Source: Candidatus Aquiluna sp. UB-MaderosW2red | GTDB lineage: Bacteria; Actinomycetota; Actinomycetes; Actinomycetales; Microbacteriaceae | Reading direction: 5' to 3' | Assembly (NCBI RefSeq): GCF_900100865.1 | Contig: NZ_LT627734.1 | Coordinates: 1,054,001 to 1,118,000, forward strand | DNA length: 64,000 nt | Shown: one piece after another, positions 34,469-43,590 of the stretch | Layout: the number at the start of each line of letters is the position of its first letter | Numbering within the stretch: the stretch's first letter is position 1 | Made by a program: the position numbers and the translations under genes | Notes under the pieces: generated by a model | What the model was told of the DNA's origin: nothing | Databases searched by the model: none | Seen by the model: the letters and a program-made list of their open reading frames with translations, nothing else

Positions 34469-34655
34469 TTAGTTCTTCGGACTGGTCATACCAATTGATT
34501 ACTAGGGGCTCGAGCTTCGATTTGTTTGCATTACCGTGGTGATTGCAGAACAGTAAATCTCCCCCTTCGAGTTCAACTCGAATATAGGCCTGAGCTCCGC
34601 AAACATCGCATCGATCATTTGCAACTAGCTTCTGTGTTTCCTTGATTTCTTCCAT
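34458..34655 (-). CDS. DUF7455 small zinc-binding protein
   Basis: 65-residue protein of the actinobacterial DUF7455 family. It contains the metal-binding pattern DRCDVCGAQAYIRVELEGG followed by LLFCNHHGNA, i.e. C-x2-C...C-x-H-H. The function is unknown. The family sits near sigA and parE in many actinobacteria. It converges on the gatD-like gene with an 11-nt overlap and is divergent from parE. Confidence 0.85.
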   Translation of the reverse strand: MEEIKETQKLVANDRCDVCGAQAYIRVELEGGDLLFCNHHGNANKSKLEPLVINWYDQSEELTKR

Positions 34656-34753
34656 TGCTGATATCTAAGCAGTAACGTTGCGGTTTTAGTCCCAATTGAC
34701 CCCCTATTTCGCTATCTGCGAAGTGGCAAACCCTCTCCGACTCTTCTTGGGGC

Positions 34754-34766
34754 TAACTTTGGCAAA
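34754..34766 (+). promoter_or_regulatory. Leaderless-type -10 box for parE
   Basis: TAACTT at 34754-34759 lies 7 nt before the GTG start at 34767 and there is no Shine-Dalgarno sequence in between. This spacing fits a transcript that begins at the start codon. No strong -35 box is visible. Confidence 0.4.
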
Positions 34767-36824
34767 GTGGAAACATACTCAGCAAGACACCTATCGGTAC
34801 TCGAGGGCCTAGAAGCCGTTCGCAAACGCCCAGGCATGTATATTGGCTCAACCGATGGTCGGGGCCTAATGCATTGCCTTTGGGAAGTTATAGACAATTC
34901 AGTGGATGAAGCGCTTGCTGGATACGGTAACTCAATAGAGGTGGACATTCACGAGGATGGCTCGATCTCCGTTTCTGACAACGGTCGAGGAATTCCAGTT
35001 GACATCGAACCCCGCACCGGCTTGACCGGAGTCGAGGTTGTGTTCACTAAGCTCCACGCCGGAGGAAAGTTTGGTGGCGGCTCTTACGGAGCCTCTGGGG
35101 GACTGCACGGCGTCGGAGCTTCGGTCGTGAACGCCCTGAGTGAGCGCTTAGATGTTCAAGTCGATAGGGGTGGCACCACCTGGGGCATGTCCTTTCATAG
35201 AGGAGAACCCGGGGTCTTCAATGGACCTGGACCAAAAGCACCCTTTTTGGCGTTTGAAGAAAATAGCGAACTAAAGAAACTCGGGAAGGTCACCAAGGGC
35301 TTAACGGGGACCAGAGTGAGATATTGGCCGGATGGTCAGATTTTTGAGTCTGCAGCGGAGTTTTCAATTCAGGATCTCACCAACCGACTGAGGCAGACCG
35401 CATTTTTAGTCCCCGGGCTAAAGCTCAGCGCCATGGAGCGGGCAACAGGTCAAAGCCTCGAGTTTCAATACCAGGGCGGGATTGTTGAATACGTTGAGTA
35501 CCTGAGCAAAGATGGCGCGGTTGTCCCCACCCGCAAAATCCAACACATCGGTAAATTCAATGAGACCATCCCGGTCTTGGACGAAAAATCCGGTTCGATG
35601 ATTTCCCAAGAGGTGGCGCGCGAATGCAAAGTGGACATAGCAATCCGCTGGGGTGAGGGGTTCGAGACTGACATTAGAAGCTTTGTAAACATAATCTCAA
35701 CGCCCAAAGGCGGATCGCACCTCAGCGGATTCGAGCAAGGGCTCCTGAAATCCGTCAGGGCCGCCATTGAAGCTAATGCTCGAAAGCTGAAAGCCACGGG
35801 TCTCAAAATAGAGCGGGACGATATTTTTGCAGGTCTCACCGCTGTGATTGCAGTGAGCTTTCCCGAGCCGCAGTTCGAAGGTCAAACCAAAGAGACCCTC
35901 GGCACTCCAGCAATCAGGCAGATAGTTGCAAACAGCGTCTCTTCTTACCTGGATGAATATCTTTCCGGGACATTGCGCGGCACAAAGCTCGAGGTTGAGA
36001 AGCTGCTCGACAAAATTGTAAGTGAGGCCAAAGCTCGCATCAGTGCTCGATCGCTGAAAGATACTCAAAGGCGGAAAAACGCCTTGGAGTCCTCTTCGCT
36101 TCCAACCAAACTCGTGGATTGCCGTGCGGACGCAACTTCGGGTTCCGAACTGTTTATCGTTGAGGGTGATTCGGCGCTCGGAACCGCAAAACTTGCAAGA
36201 GACAGCAAGTTTCAAGCACTTTTACCCATTCGGGGGAAGATCCTCAATGTTCAAAAGGCGTCTTTGTCGGACATGCTCTCAAACACGGAGTGTGCCTCTA
36301 TCTTGCAGGTTATTGGCGCGGGTTCTGGCCGAAGTTTCGACCTAGATTCAGTGCGATATGAAAAAATAATTCTTATGAGCGATGCCGATGTAGACGGCGC
36401 CCACATTCGAACCTTACTGCTCACGCTTTTTTTCAGATACATGAGGCCACTGGTGGAGGCGGGGAGAGTATATGCAGCAGTTCCGCCCCTGCACAGAGTA
36501 ATAATTCCGCAGGGCAAGACTAAGCAAACCATCTATACCTATAGCCAGCAGGAACTCAACGAGTTACTTGCGGGCTTAGAAAAAACCGGGAAAAGCTATC
36601 TTCAACCTATTCAGCGCTATAAGGGTCTGGGGGAGATGGATGCTGACCAGCTGGCCGACACCACAATGAACCCGAGTAATCGAATGCTGCGAAGAATAAC
36701 CGCCAAAGATGCACAAGCTTCCGATGAAGTCTTCGAACTTTTGATGGGAAACGACGTATCCCCAAGAAGAGATTTCATCATCGAATCAGCGGACACCTTC
36801 GATAGAGAAAAAATCGATACCTAA
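34767..36824 (+). CDS. parE: DNA topoisomerase IV subunit B
   Basis: ATPase subunit of type IIA topoisomerase that decatenates daughter chromosomes. 685 residues: GHKL ATPase with ARHLSVLEGLEAVRKRPGMY at the N-terminus, DNSVDEALAG, DNGRGIPVDI and GLHGVGASVVNALS; the TOPRIM domain with FIVEGDSALGTAK and MSDADVDGAHIRTLL; and the C-terminal YKGLGEMDADQL. GTG start at 34767. I call ParE and not GyrB from its pairing with a ParC gene convergent at 36821 (4-nt overlap) and its distance from dnaA-type genes. Confidence 0.94.
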   Translation: METYSARHLSVLEGLEAVRKRPGMYIGSTDGRGLMHCLWEVIDNSVDEALAGYGNSIEVDIHEDGSISVSDNGRGIPVDIEPRTGLTGVEVVFTKLHAGGKFGGGSYGASGGLHGVGASVVNALSERLDVQVDRGGTTWGMSFHRGEPGVFNGPGPKAPFLAFEENSELKKLGKVTKGLTGTRVRYWPDGQIFESAAEFSIQDLTNRLRQTAFLVPGLKLSAMERATGQSLEFQYQGGIVEYVEYLSKDGAVVPTRKIQHIGKFNETIPVLDEKSGSMISQEVARECKVDIAIRWGEGFETDIRSFVNIISTPKGGSHLSGFEQGLLKSVRAAIEANARKLKATGLKIERDDIFAGLTAVIAVSFPEPQFEGQTKETLGTPAIRQIVANSVSSYLDEYLSGTLRGTKLEVEKLLDKIVSEAKARISARSLKDTQRRKNALESSSLPTKLVDCRADATSGSELFIVEGDSALGTAKLARDSKFQALLPIRGKILNVQKASLSDMLSNTECASILQVIGAGSGRSFDLDSVRYEKIILMSDADVDGAHIRTLLLTLFFRYMRPLVEAGRVYAAVPPLHRVIIPQGKTKQTIYTYSQQELNELLAGLEKTGKSYLQPIQRYKGLGEMDADQLADTTMNPSNRMLRRITAKDAQASDEVFELLMGNDVSPRRDFIIESADTFDREKIDT

Positions 36825-39163
36825 ATAGCTGAGCCCAAGTACTCTGCGATGGGAGCTCCGCTGCCATCCCGGCGCTCATCAACCGCTGGCAAATCGATGG
36901 TGTTATCGCCTAGGTCATAGGCCTGAAAGCTTGGTTCCACGACCGCAGCGAAATACAGCTGATCTTCGCCCTTGAGAAACTTTTGGCATCGAACGCCCAT
37001 TGCACCTCGACCTTTTCGAGGATAGGCACTTAGCGCTGTGACCTTTGCTGAACCCGGATCAGTGTCACCCAACGCCTGGGAGCTATTGCTTGCGGTGATC
37101 AGAACGCTTTGCGAGGTAGCAGCACCAAAATAAATTGCCCTACCGCTCACAAGATTGATACCCGCCATCCCTGAAGCCGCCAGACCTTGCGGTCTAACGG
37201 TGTCAGCCGAAAAGATCAAAAGATTAGCTGTCGAACTAACAAATGCTAGCTCTGAGCCTTGATCGGATTTGACTGCACCGATCAGACGATCGCCATCTTT
37301 AAGGCCAATCAGGCTTATTTCAGGCCGTTCCGGAAGTGGCCCCTGAATCCGCTTTACAACGCCTTGGCTGGTCCCAATTGCATATGTCTGGTCGCCACGC
37401 CATGGCAAAATCGCAACTACCGCCTCTTTGTTTAGTCCTAAAAACTCTGTTGCGCTCGGGATGTTACCTGAAATACCGGGGGTAACGGTCGGCAGGTCCG
37501 ACACGTGAACTGCGATCGCGCGACCAGTCTCGGTAACAAAAGCAATATCAGAACGCAAAGAGGTCTCGATGCCAACCAATCCGGGAGTGGTTGCTTCAGA
37601 CCTGAAGACTCGGCCAGCTGCGTCCATAAACACCAAAATCGGACTATCAGCTATCTCGCTTACCACTATCGGCTTGCGACTTAGTGAAACTCCACTGGCA
37701 TCAATTAGTGCGCTTCTGCGATTGTCTCCGTGGGTCAAAGCGACCTGATCAAGCTCTCTGGCCACGGTGTTTTTTAGTAGCTGTTCGGATTGGAGCAACT
37801 TTTGCAGCCCTTCAATTTCCTTACGAAGAAGATCGGCCTCTCCCTCGAGTTCCATCAAACTAAACCGAGTCAGCCTTCTAAGCCGAAGCTCCAAGATGAA
37901 GTCGGCTTGCAAATCGCTCAGATCAAAGATTTCTCTGAGCCGCTGTCTTGCAGCCTCCGCGGTATCGCTCGAGCGAATTACCTCAATGACTTCATCGATG
38001 TTTAGAACGGCTATTTGCAGGCCCTCGAGAAGGTGGACTCTTGCGAGCCTCTTGTCTAGACGGTTTTGGCTCCGTCGCTTAGTGACTTCGAATCGGTGAG
38101 CTAGGTAGACCTCGAGGAGCGCCTTGAGTGGAAGTTGCTGGGGCCTGCCTAAAACCAGGGCAACATTATTGATTCCAAAGCTGTCCTCAAGTGGGGTGAA
38201 CCGATAAAGCGCCTCGATAACCGAGTTGGGATCAAATCCAGACTTAAGCTCGATAATCAGGCGCAGGCCATTTTCCCGATCGGTTAGATCCACTATGTTG
38301 TGGATTCCCTCAATCTTTTTCGCGTTTACCGCATCACGTATTTTGTCAGTGACTCTTTCGGGGCCCACTAGATATGGCAGCTCGGTAACCACCAGCCCGG
38401 TTCGCCTTGGACCCACCGACTCAACCGATATCTTGGCTCTTGTTCTAAAGGTGCCACGGCCAGTCTCGTAGGCCTCCCTGAGAGCCTCCGTGACCAAAAT
38501 TACCCCACCGGTTGGCAAATCGGGTCCCGGTATGCATTCCATGATCTCGTCGAGGGTGGCCAGCGGGTTTTTTATCAGTAGCTGTAGGGCAGCCACAACC
38601 TCGCGCAGGTTGTGTGGTGGCATGTTGGTGGCCATCCCAACCGCGATGCCACTGGCTCCATTTACTAAAAGATTCGGGAAGGCGGCGGGCAGGACTTCCG
38701 GCTCAGTAAGTTGAGCATCGTAATTTTGCGCAAAATTAACCGTGTTTTCGTCTAACGACTCGTTCAGTAAAAGAGCCGCGGGAGCCAGCCGTGCCTCTGT
38801 GTAGCGAGCAGCAGCTGGGCCATCATCTAGGCTGCCAAAGTTGCCATGGCCGTCGATCAGGGGGAGTCGCAAAGAAAAAGACTGAGACATTCTCACCAGG
38901 GCGTCGTATATTGCTCCATCACCATGGGGGTGCAATTTGCCCATCACCTCACCGGTGACTCTCGCGCTTTTCACATGCCCCTTGTCGGGCCGAAGGCCCA
39001 TCTGGCCCATCTGATAGACAATCCGCCGCTGCACTGGCTTTAGGCCGTCCCTGGCATCCGGCAGGGCTCGGGAATAGATCACCGAGTACGAGTACTCCAG
39101 GAAGGATTCGCGCATCTCTTTGGATACGTCTACATCTACGATTCGTTCTTGATTAGTTTGCAT
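36821..39163 (-). CDS. parC: DNA topoisomerase IV subunit A
   Basis: DNA-cleaving subunit partnering ParE. 780 residues. The active-site Tyr121 lies in [14 protein letters not shown]. The winged-helix region shows [20 protein letters not shown] and [20 protein letters not shown], with Gly at the position that is Ser in Escherichia coli GyrA/ParC. The C-terminal third is the beta-propeller DNA-wrapping domain, which lacks a clear GyrA box. It converges with parE (36821-36824) and diverges from the phosphodiesterase gene. Confidence 0.94.
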   Translation of the reverse strand: MQTNQERIVDVDVSKEMRESFLEYSYSVIYSRALPDARDGLKPVQRRIVYQMGQMGLRPDKGHVKSARVTGEVMGKLHPHGDGAIYDALVRMSQSFSLRLPLIDGHGNFGSLDDGPAAARYTEARLAPAALLLNESLDENTVNFAQNYDAQLTEPEVLPAAFPNLLVNGASGIAVGMATNMPPHNLREVVAALQLLIKNPLATLDEIMECIPGPDLPTGGVILVTEALREAYETGRGTFRTRAKISVESVGPRRTGLVVTELPYLVGPERVTDKIRDAVNAKKIEGIHNIVDLTDRENGLRLIIELKSGFDPNSVIEALYRFTPLEDSFGINNVALVLGRPQQLPLKALLEVYLAHRFEVTKRRSQNRLDKRLARVHLLEGLQIAVLNIDEVIEVIRSSDTAEAARQRLREIFDLSDLQADFILELRLRRLTRFSLMELEGEADLLRKEIEGLQKLLQSEQLLKNTVARELDQVALTHGDNRRSALIDASGVSLSRKPIVVSEIADSPILVFMDAAGRVFRSEATTPGLVGIETSLRSDIAFVTETGRAIAVHVSDLPTVTPGISGNIPSATEFLGLNKEAVVAILPWRGDQTYAIGTSQGVVKRIQGPLPERPEISLIGLKDGDRLIGAVKSDQGSELAFVSSTANLLIFSADTVRPQGLAASGMAGINLVSGRAIYFGAATSQSVLITASNSSQALGDTDPGSAKVTALSAYPRKGRGAMGVRCQKFLKGEDQLYFAAVVEPSFQAYDLGDNTIDLPAVDERRDGSGAPIAEYLGSAI

Positions 39164-39190
39164 TTGTCCCGGTGTGTAAAACTTGGCCTT

Positions 39191-40312
39191 GTGAAAATGA
39201 CTCTACCTTCAGTTCCTAAAGCTCTTGGGAGCTTGCGTTACGTGTTCGATTCGGCCTACCACCTTGCGCTGGGCGAGCCAAACAAGCTTGGGCTAAGGAA
39301 CGCGAACAAAATAGTAGTCGTGTTAGTTGACGGTCTTGGGGCCGAACAGATTACTGCGCGCGCCGGCCACGCCCCTTGGCTGAGCAAGCACATCTCGGCC
39401 GGTCAGGTTTCGCATTGCGGCTTCCCATCCACCACCAGCGCAAACATTGGTTCATTCGCTACTGGAATGACCCCTGGTGAGCATGGCCTGATTGGTCACA
39501 TGGTTCAGGATGCTAATTTCGGGCAACGCCTTAATCTTCTAACTGGCTGGCACGAAGGGACTGATCCGCATCTTTGGCAACCCCACCAGACCATCTCTGA
39601 AAAGGCTTTTACGCGAGGACTTAGCTGCAATGTGATCGCAGCCAAAGAGTATCAAGACACTGGATACACCCAGGCCACCATGCGTAAGGCGAATTTCATC
39701 GCAGCGGATTCACTGGCCGAGAAGTTCGAAAAGGCGAATTCGATTTTGAGGGACAGGCAAGATTCAATTACTTATCTATACATCCCGGAGCTCGATAAAT
39801 ACGCTCACAGGCACGGCTGGCAGTCGGTGGGTTGGGCATCTCTTTTAGAGGAACTCGATCGTCAACTCAGCTCCTTCACCGAAAAGCTTCCAAGGGATGC
39901 CGGGGTAATAGTCACGGCGGATCACGGAATGATTGATACGGCAGACGAGCTCAGATTTTACCTTGATGACTATTTAGACCTTGATCTAGTGGATTGGGTT
40001 GGGGGCGACACAAGATCGCGCTACATCTATCTCAAAAGTTCTCAGCACGAGAACCAAGTTCTCGAAGCACTCGGCCTGCTCCAAAACATAGCCACGCCGG
40101 TCAAAACTAGCCACGCAATCGACGCGGGTTGGTTTGGGGATGTTGGCGAATTGGCGAGGGGGAGACTCCCCGAGATCATGCTTCTGGCAAAGTCCTCATT
40201 CACGCTCTACCACTCTGAATTCTCTAAAAAGCGGAGCTTCGACATGATTGGGCACCACGGTGGCCTGAGTTCTGCAGAGCTAAGAATCCCGCTCATCAGG
40301 GTTGGGCTCTAG
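39191..40312 (+). CDS. Alkaline phosphatase superfamily phosphodiesterase
   Basis: 373-residue protein of the nucleotide pyrophosphatase/phosphodiesterase group. Metal and nucleophile motifs: VLVDGLGAEQI (Asp), HCGFPSTTSANIGSFATG (Thr nucleophile), YIPELDKYAHRHGW (Asp/His), VIVTADHGMIDTA (Asp-His) and DMIGHHGGLSS (His). No signal peptide is evident, so it is probably cytosolic. The substrate is unknown. GTG 39191 or ATG 39197 are the likely starts; the open frame from 39149 overlaps parC's start region. It converges on sepH with a 33-nt overlap. Confidence 0.88.
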   Translation: MKMTLPSVPKALGSLRYVFDSAYHLALGEPNKLGLRNANKIVVVLVDGLGAEQITARAGHAPWLSKHISAGQVSHCGFPSTTSANIGSFATGMTPGEHGLIGHMVQDANFGQRLNLLTGWHEGTDPHLWQPHQTISEKAFTRGLSCNVIAAKEYQDTGYTQATMRKANFIAADSLAEKFEKANSILRDRQDSITYLYIPELDKYAHRHGWQSVGWASLLEELDRQLSSFTEKLPRDAGVIVTADHGMIDTADELRFYLDDYLDLDLVDWVGGDTRSRYIYLKSSQHENQVLEALGLLQNIATPVKTSHAIDAGWFGDVGELARGRLPEIMLLAKSSFTLYHSEFSKKRSFDMIGHHGGLSSAELRIPLIRVGL

Positions 40313-41035
40313 CATCCCAGTCCCGAGTACTATTTCGTCCCAGCTCGGAAGTGCCGCCCTGCCTTTTGCGCTAGCTGGTTTGGTTTGTTCGGGAGCTTTG
40401 CGCTCTCGAAGTTGCTGGACCAAGTCGTGAATTGAGGCTCCCGGGCCTTCTTCGGGCGCTGAAACGTCGACGGGCTTATGAACATTTTGCTCGCTGGAGA
40501 CGGACCTCAGCGCCGAAGCCGGAATGTTGGTCTCCGGATTCCTGGAGGCCCTAAGTAGAGTCTTAGCGGCATCACCCAAAGGTTCAATATGGCGAGTTTT
40601 GGGGTCGAAGAACCAGCTCAAGCTTGGGTTTTCTAAGTCTTCGACAATCCAGCGATCCAAGTTTTTATAGACTTTCAGTTGGGCCGTTGGGAAGGATTGT
40701 GCAACTAGTTCTCCAAAGCTCACCATCTGATTTCCACTCGGGAGGGTAGTTTTGAGAGCCGCGTCCAGGATGTATCTAAGCTCGTCGAGAATAGGGGCCG
40801 CAAAGGGCTCGATTGCGCGCTCTGGAACACCAAGATCTGCCGCAATTTCTTCGAGGCTCTTGCCAGAACGCAATGCGCTTTGAACCTCCCTGGGGCTTAC
40901 CCCCGAAGAGAAGTTGGCCTGCTCTTTTCTGATGGCCTCTCTGAGTCCATCGTCAATCAGCGCTCTTAGTCGATCCCCCTGTTGGGTTTCGAAAACTAGA
41001 TAGTCACTCTCGCGTGTTACAAATTTAAGTTCCAT
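40280..41035 (-). CDS. sepH: Septation protein SepH
   Basis: 251-residue actinobacterial division protein that in Streptomyces stimulates FtsZ assembly. The N-terminal DUF3071 domain covers residues 1-165 with a helix-turn-helix: SPREVQSALRSGKSLEEIAA and GVPERAIEPFA. A variable linker follows, and the C-terminus has KGRAALPSWDEIVLGT, the conserved SepH tail. ATG start at 41035. It overlaps the upstream convergent gene by 33 nt. Confidence 0.93.
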   Translation of the reverse strand: MELKFVTRESDYLVFETQQGDRLRALIDDGLREAIRKEQANFSSGVSPREVQSALRSGKSLEEIAADLGVPERAIEPFAAPILDELRYILDAALKTTLPSGNQMVSFGELVAQSFPTAQLKVYKNLDRWIVEDLENPSLSWFFDPKTRHIEPLGDAAKTLLRASRNPETNIPASALRSVSSEQNVHKPVDVSAPEEGPGASIHDLVQQLRERKAPEQTKPASAKGRAALPSWDEIVLGTGMLEPNPDERDS

Positions 41036-41136
41036 GGCTTGGGCTCCTCATGGACAAAAGTGTGCCAGTTGAGCCGAGTTCGGCAATTATTTAGCTCGGT
41101 GGTTCTAGAAGTATTTTTCAACACGGGGTTCAGAAC

Positions 41137-41165
41137 TTGCAAAATCTGCTCAGCTAAGGCATAGT
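41137..41165 (+). promoter_or_regulatory. Promoter candidate for the DUF4193 gene
   Basis: TTGCAA at 41137-41142, a 17-bp spacer, then CATAGT at 41160-41165, 32 nt upstream of GTG 41198. AGAGGGG before the start is a fitting ribosome site. The whole 162-nt gap between sepH and this gene holds only divergent promoter sequence. Confidence 0.42.
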
Positions 41166-41197
41166 TCACGCCGAGAACCAACCGAGAGGGGTTTGCC

Positions 41198-41479
41198 GTG
41201 GCAACTGACTACGATGCTCAGAGAAAGACGGATGACGACACCGAATCCATTGATGCAATCAAGGAACGGATCCCATCCAAACCCTCGCTAAATGACGACG
41301 ATGTAGACAACGCGGACTCCTTCTCGATTCCCGATGTTGTGAACGAAGAGCTGGATGTGGTGATTTTGCCACTGCAGGAGAATGAGTTCACCTGCATGAG
41401 TTGCTTCTTGGTGAAACCACTCAGTCAGCTGGGTTCAAAATCAAGAGCTGGAAAGATTTGCACGGAGTGCGCTAGCTAA
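41198..41479 (+). CDS. DUF4193 family protein
   Basis: 93-residue acidic protein of the actinobacterial DUF4193 family. The first 65 residues are rich in Asp and Glu (e.g. DDDTESIDAIKER, NDDDVDNADSF). The C-terminus has a C-x2-C...C-x2-C zinc pattern: FTCMSCFLVKPLSQL and KICTECAS. It starts with GTG 41198. The 3' end overlaps convergent DUF3093 by 39 nt. Function unknown; in mycobacteria related small acidic proteins are transcription-associated, but no such role is shown here. Confidence 0.9.
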   Translation: MATDYDAQRKTDDDTESIDAIKERIPSKPSLNDDDVDNADSFSIPDVVNEELDVVILPLQENEFTCMSCFLVKPLSQLGSKSRAGKICTECAS

Positions 41480-41899
41480 CTGCTCCGGCTGACGAGTGCT
41501 TATTAGGACATATGGTGTGGGGTCCAATGGGTCGATAATTTCGATCTTTACCAATTTAGGGATGTCGCCCCTTATCGCAAGCTTGGCGTTTGCGTTGAGA
41601 CTTGGGCCCAATTGCATGCGCACCTCATCGGCGTCCTCATACACGGTCACAGAACCCAGAATTTCAAGGGGCAACGATAATCGTCTTGCGGTTAGCCGCC
41701 GATCCAGTGTGACCACCGGGGAAAAATAAAAACTACCGTAAATGATGAGGCTGGTGACGCACAGCGCCAAGAAGATTGAGGGTCCTAATCCAAGGGGCAG
41801 TGCTGCTAAGAGCACCATCGGAGCAGATAATGACAATCCGAGAAGCATGGATATTGATGGGTAGAGTCTTTCCCGATACGCCTGAGTTTTCACCTCCAT
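41441..41899 (-). CDS. DUF3093 family membrane protein
   Basis: 152-residue protein with two adjacent membrane segments at about residues 14-35 and 40-58, followed by a soluble domain ending in IIDPLDPTPYVLISTRQPEQLA, the DUF3093 signature. Function unknown; it is a conserved neighbour of dut and DUF4193 in actinobacteria. Its ATG (41899) is only 16 nt from the divergent dut start, so the two promoters must overlap each other's coding sequence. Confidence 0.9.
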   Translation of the reverse strand: MEVKTQAYRERLYPSISMLLGLSLSAPMVLLAALPLGLGPSIFLALCVTSLIIYGSFYFSPVVTLDRRLTARRLSLPLEILGSVTVYEDADEVRMQLGPSLNANAKLAIRGDIPKLVKIEIIDPLDPTPYVLISTRQPEQLASALRANLSSS

Positions 41900-41915
41900 A
41901 GATTACGCTCAAGGA

Positions 41916-42347
41916 GTGAGTTTCGAAGTGCTAATAATTGCCGAGTCCGGTTTTGAGCCGACATACGCCAAGCCCGGAGACGCTGGGGCTGACTTGCGCT
42001 CCACCGAATCGCTAGTGCTTGGACCAAGTCAAAGAGCGTTGATTCCAACCGGAGTAAGAATTGCAATGCCCAACGGGTTAGTCGGGTTGGTCCACCCAAG
42101 ATCCGGGCTAGCCGCTAAGCACGGCATCACTGTTCTGAACGCTCCTGGAACTGTGGATGCGGGGTACCGTGGCGAAATCATGGTTACCTTATTGAATACC
42201 TCAGATCAGGATTTTGAAATTCAAGCTGGAGACAGAATTGCCCAAATTATTTTTCAAGAGGTAATAACACCCAAATTTATTGCAGTATCCGAGCTTCCGG
42301 AATCCGCACGCGGTGCTGATGGCTTTGGCTCAACCGGGAGGAAATAA
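41916..42347 (+). CDS. dut: dUTP diphosphatase
   Basis: Hydrolyses dUTP to dUMP, keeping uracil out of DNA. 143 residues with the trimeric dUTPase motifs in order: PGDAGADLRST (I), VHPRSGLAAKHG (II), NAPGTVDAGYRGEI (III), GDRIAQIIFQ (IV) and the C-terminal GADGFGSTG (V). GTG start at 41916. The stop is followed at once by the ATG of the DUF3710 gene. Confidence 0.96.
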   Translation: MSFEVLIIAESGFEPTYAKPGDAGADLRSTESLVLGPSQRALIPTGVRIAMPNGLVGLVHPRSGLAAKHGITVLNAPGTVDAGYRGEIMVTLLNTSDQDFEIQAGDRIAQIIFQEVITPKFIAVSELPESARGADGFGSTGRK

Positions 42348-42908
42348 ATGGAAAAGATCGCACCTGATAATCGAGCGGAGCTTGGTCCTTACGACATTTC
42401 TGAGGTTGGTGTCCTGGTTCCGTATCTTGATTTTGGTTCCATCAGAATTGCACCTAAGCAGGATTTGCAAATACGCGCAGATATTGAAGAGTCAACCAAA
42501 CGCATGATCGCGCTAACCATTGAAAAGTCCGGCCATCGGATTCAACTCCAAGCGTTTGCTGCAAGCAAGGCCGCTGGCATTTGGGGGGACACGATGGCTG
42601 CCATCGAGTCGGGAATTTCGGCCCAGGGTGGCAGTTGCGAAAGACTCGAAGGCCTAATCGGCCCAGAGCTACTGGCTAGAGTCGCTGTTGAAGAGAACGG
42701 GAAAAAAATCTTGCGAGAGTCGCGGTTTATCGGGGTAGATGGACCCAGATGGTTTTTACGTGGAGTGCTCAGCGGCCCAGAGCTATACCTGCAGTCCAAT
42801 TACGAGGCGTTGATTGAGATCTTTCGCGCTACAGCGGTGAACCGGGGCAATATTGCAATGCCGCCCGGGGAGCTACTGCCACTTACCCTGCCTTCGGTCG
42901 ATGCCTAA
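42348..42908 (+). CDS. DUF3710 family protein
   Basis: 186-residue soluble actinobacterial protein. The family pattern is seen in GPYDISEV near residue 13, YLDFGSIRIAP, LQAFAASKAAGIWGD and DGPRWFLRGVLSG. No catalytic motif is recognised. It lies between dut and DUF3159, an order common in actinobacteria, with its last 8 nt overlapping the DUF3159 start. Confidence 0.9.
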   Translation: MEKIAPDNRAELGPYDISEVGVLVPYLDFGSIRIAPKQDLQIRADIEESTKRMIALTIEKSGHRIQLQAFAASKAAGIWGDTMAAIESGISAQGGSCERLEGLIGPELLARVAVEENGKKILRESRFIGVDGPRWFLRGVLSGPELYLQSNYEALIEIFRATAVNRGNIAMPPGELLPLTLPSVDA

Positions 42909-43569
42909 CCCCGAAAACATAGCCAAAAAACTCGGGATTGAGCAGTCCGAGCAGGGCTACAACTTGAGCAAACAATCCCTTTTGGCGGCCATTGGCGGCC
43001 CGCTGGGGGTGGCAGAGGCAGTGCTGCCCTCGATGCTTTTCTCCATCGTCTTTGCAATCACAAAGGACGCATTGCCATCAGTTTCAGGTGCCGCCGGGCT
43101 GGCGCTGATTTTTATCGTGATCAGGCTGTTTCAGCGCAAACCTCTTACCCAGGCACTGGTTGGAGCGCTCGCAATTGCTCTGGCGGCCTGGCTGGCCCTA
43201 AGAGATGGCGGTCAGGCAGCAGATTACTTTGTACCCGGCTTCATCACAAACGCAAGTTACGGTTTTGTTTTTCTTGTTTCGGTTTTAGTTCGCTACCCGA
43301 TTATGGGATACGTAGGCCAGTTTCTTTTCGGTTTGGCTAATTGGCGAAAGACCGATCATTTGTATCGTCGGTTCCGTTTCGTAACGCTTGTCTGGGTATC
43401 TTTTTTCTCGCTTCGACTATTGATTCAACTTCCGCTTTATTTTTCAAACCAAGTAGAACTTTTAGCAACTAGCCGCATCATCATGGGCGCACCGGCCTAC
43501 GCGGGCCTTTTGGCACTGACATGGGTGATGATTCGCAAGATTGCGCAGCCGGAGCGGTATATTAGGTAG
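42901..43569 (+). CDS. DUF3159 family membrane protein
   Basis: 222-residue protein with five to six membrane segments, matching DUF3159. The start of the domain is LLAAIGGPLGVAEAVLPSML, and LVRYPIMGYVGQFLFG and WVSFFSLRLLIQLPLYF are typical later segments. The ATG at 42901 overlaps the DUF3710 stop; an upstream open frame from 42853 is not needed. Function unknown. Aconitase follows 21 nt later in the same direction. Confidence 0.88.
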   Translation: MPNPENIAKKLGIEQSEQGYNLSKQSLLAAIGGPLGVAEAVLPSMLFSIVFAITKDALPSVSGAAGLALIFIVIRLFQRKPLTQALVGALAIALAAWLALRDGGQAADYFVPGFITNASYGFVFLVSVLVRYPIMGYVGQFLFGLANWRKTDHLYRRFRFVTLVWVSFFSLRLLIQLPLYFSNQVELLATSRIIMGAPAYAGLLALTWVMIRKIAQPERYIR

Positions 43570-43590
43570 GTAAGTCTTTGGAGGAAATGA

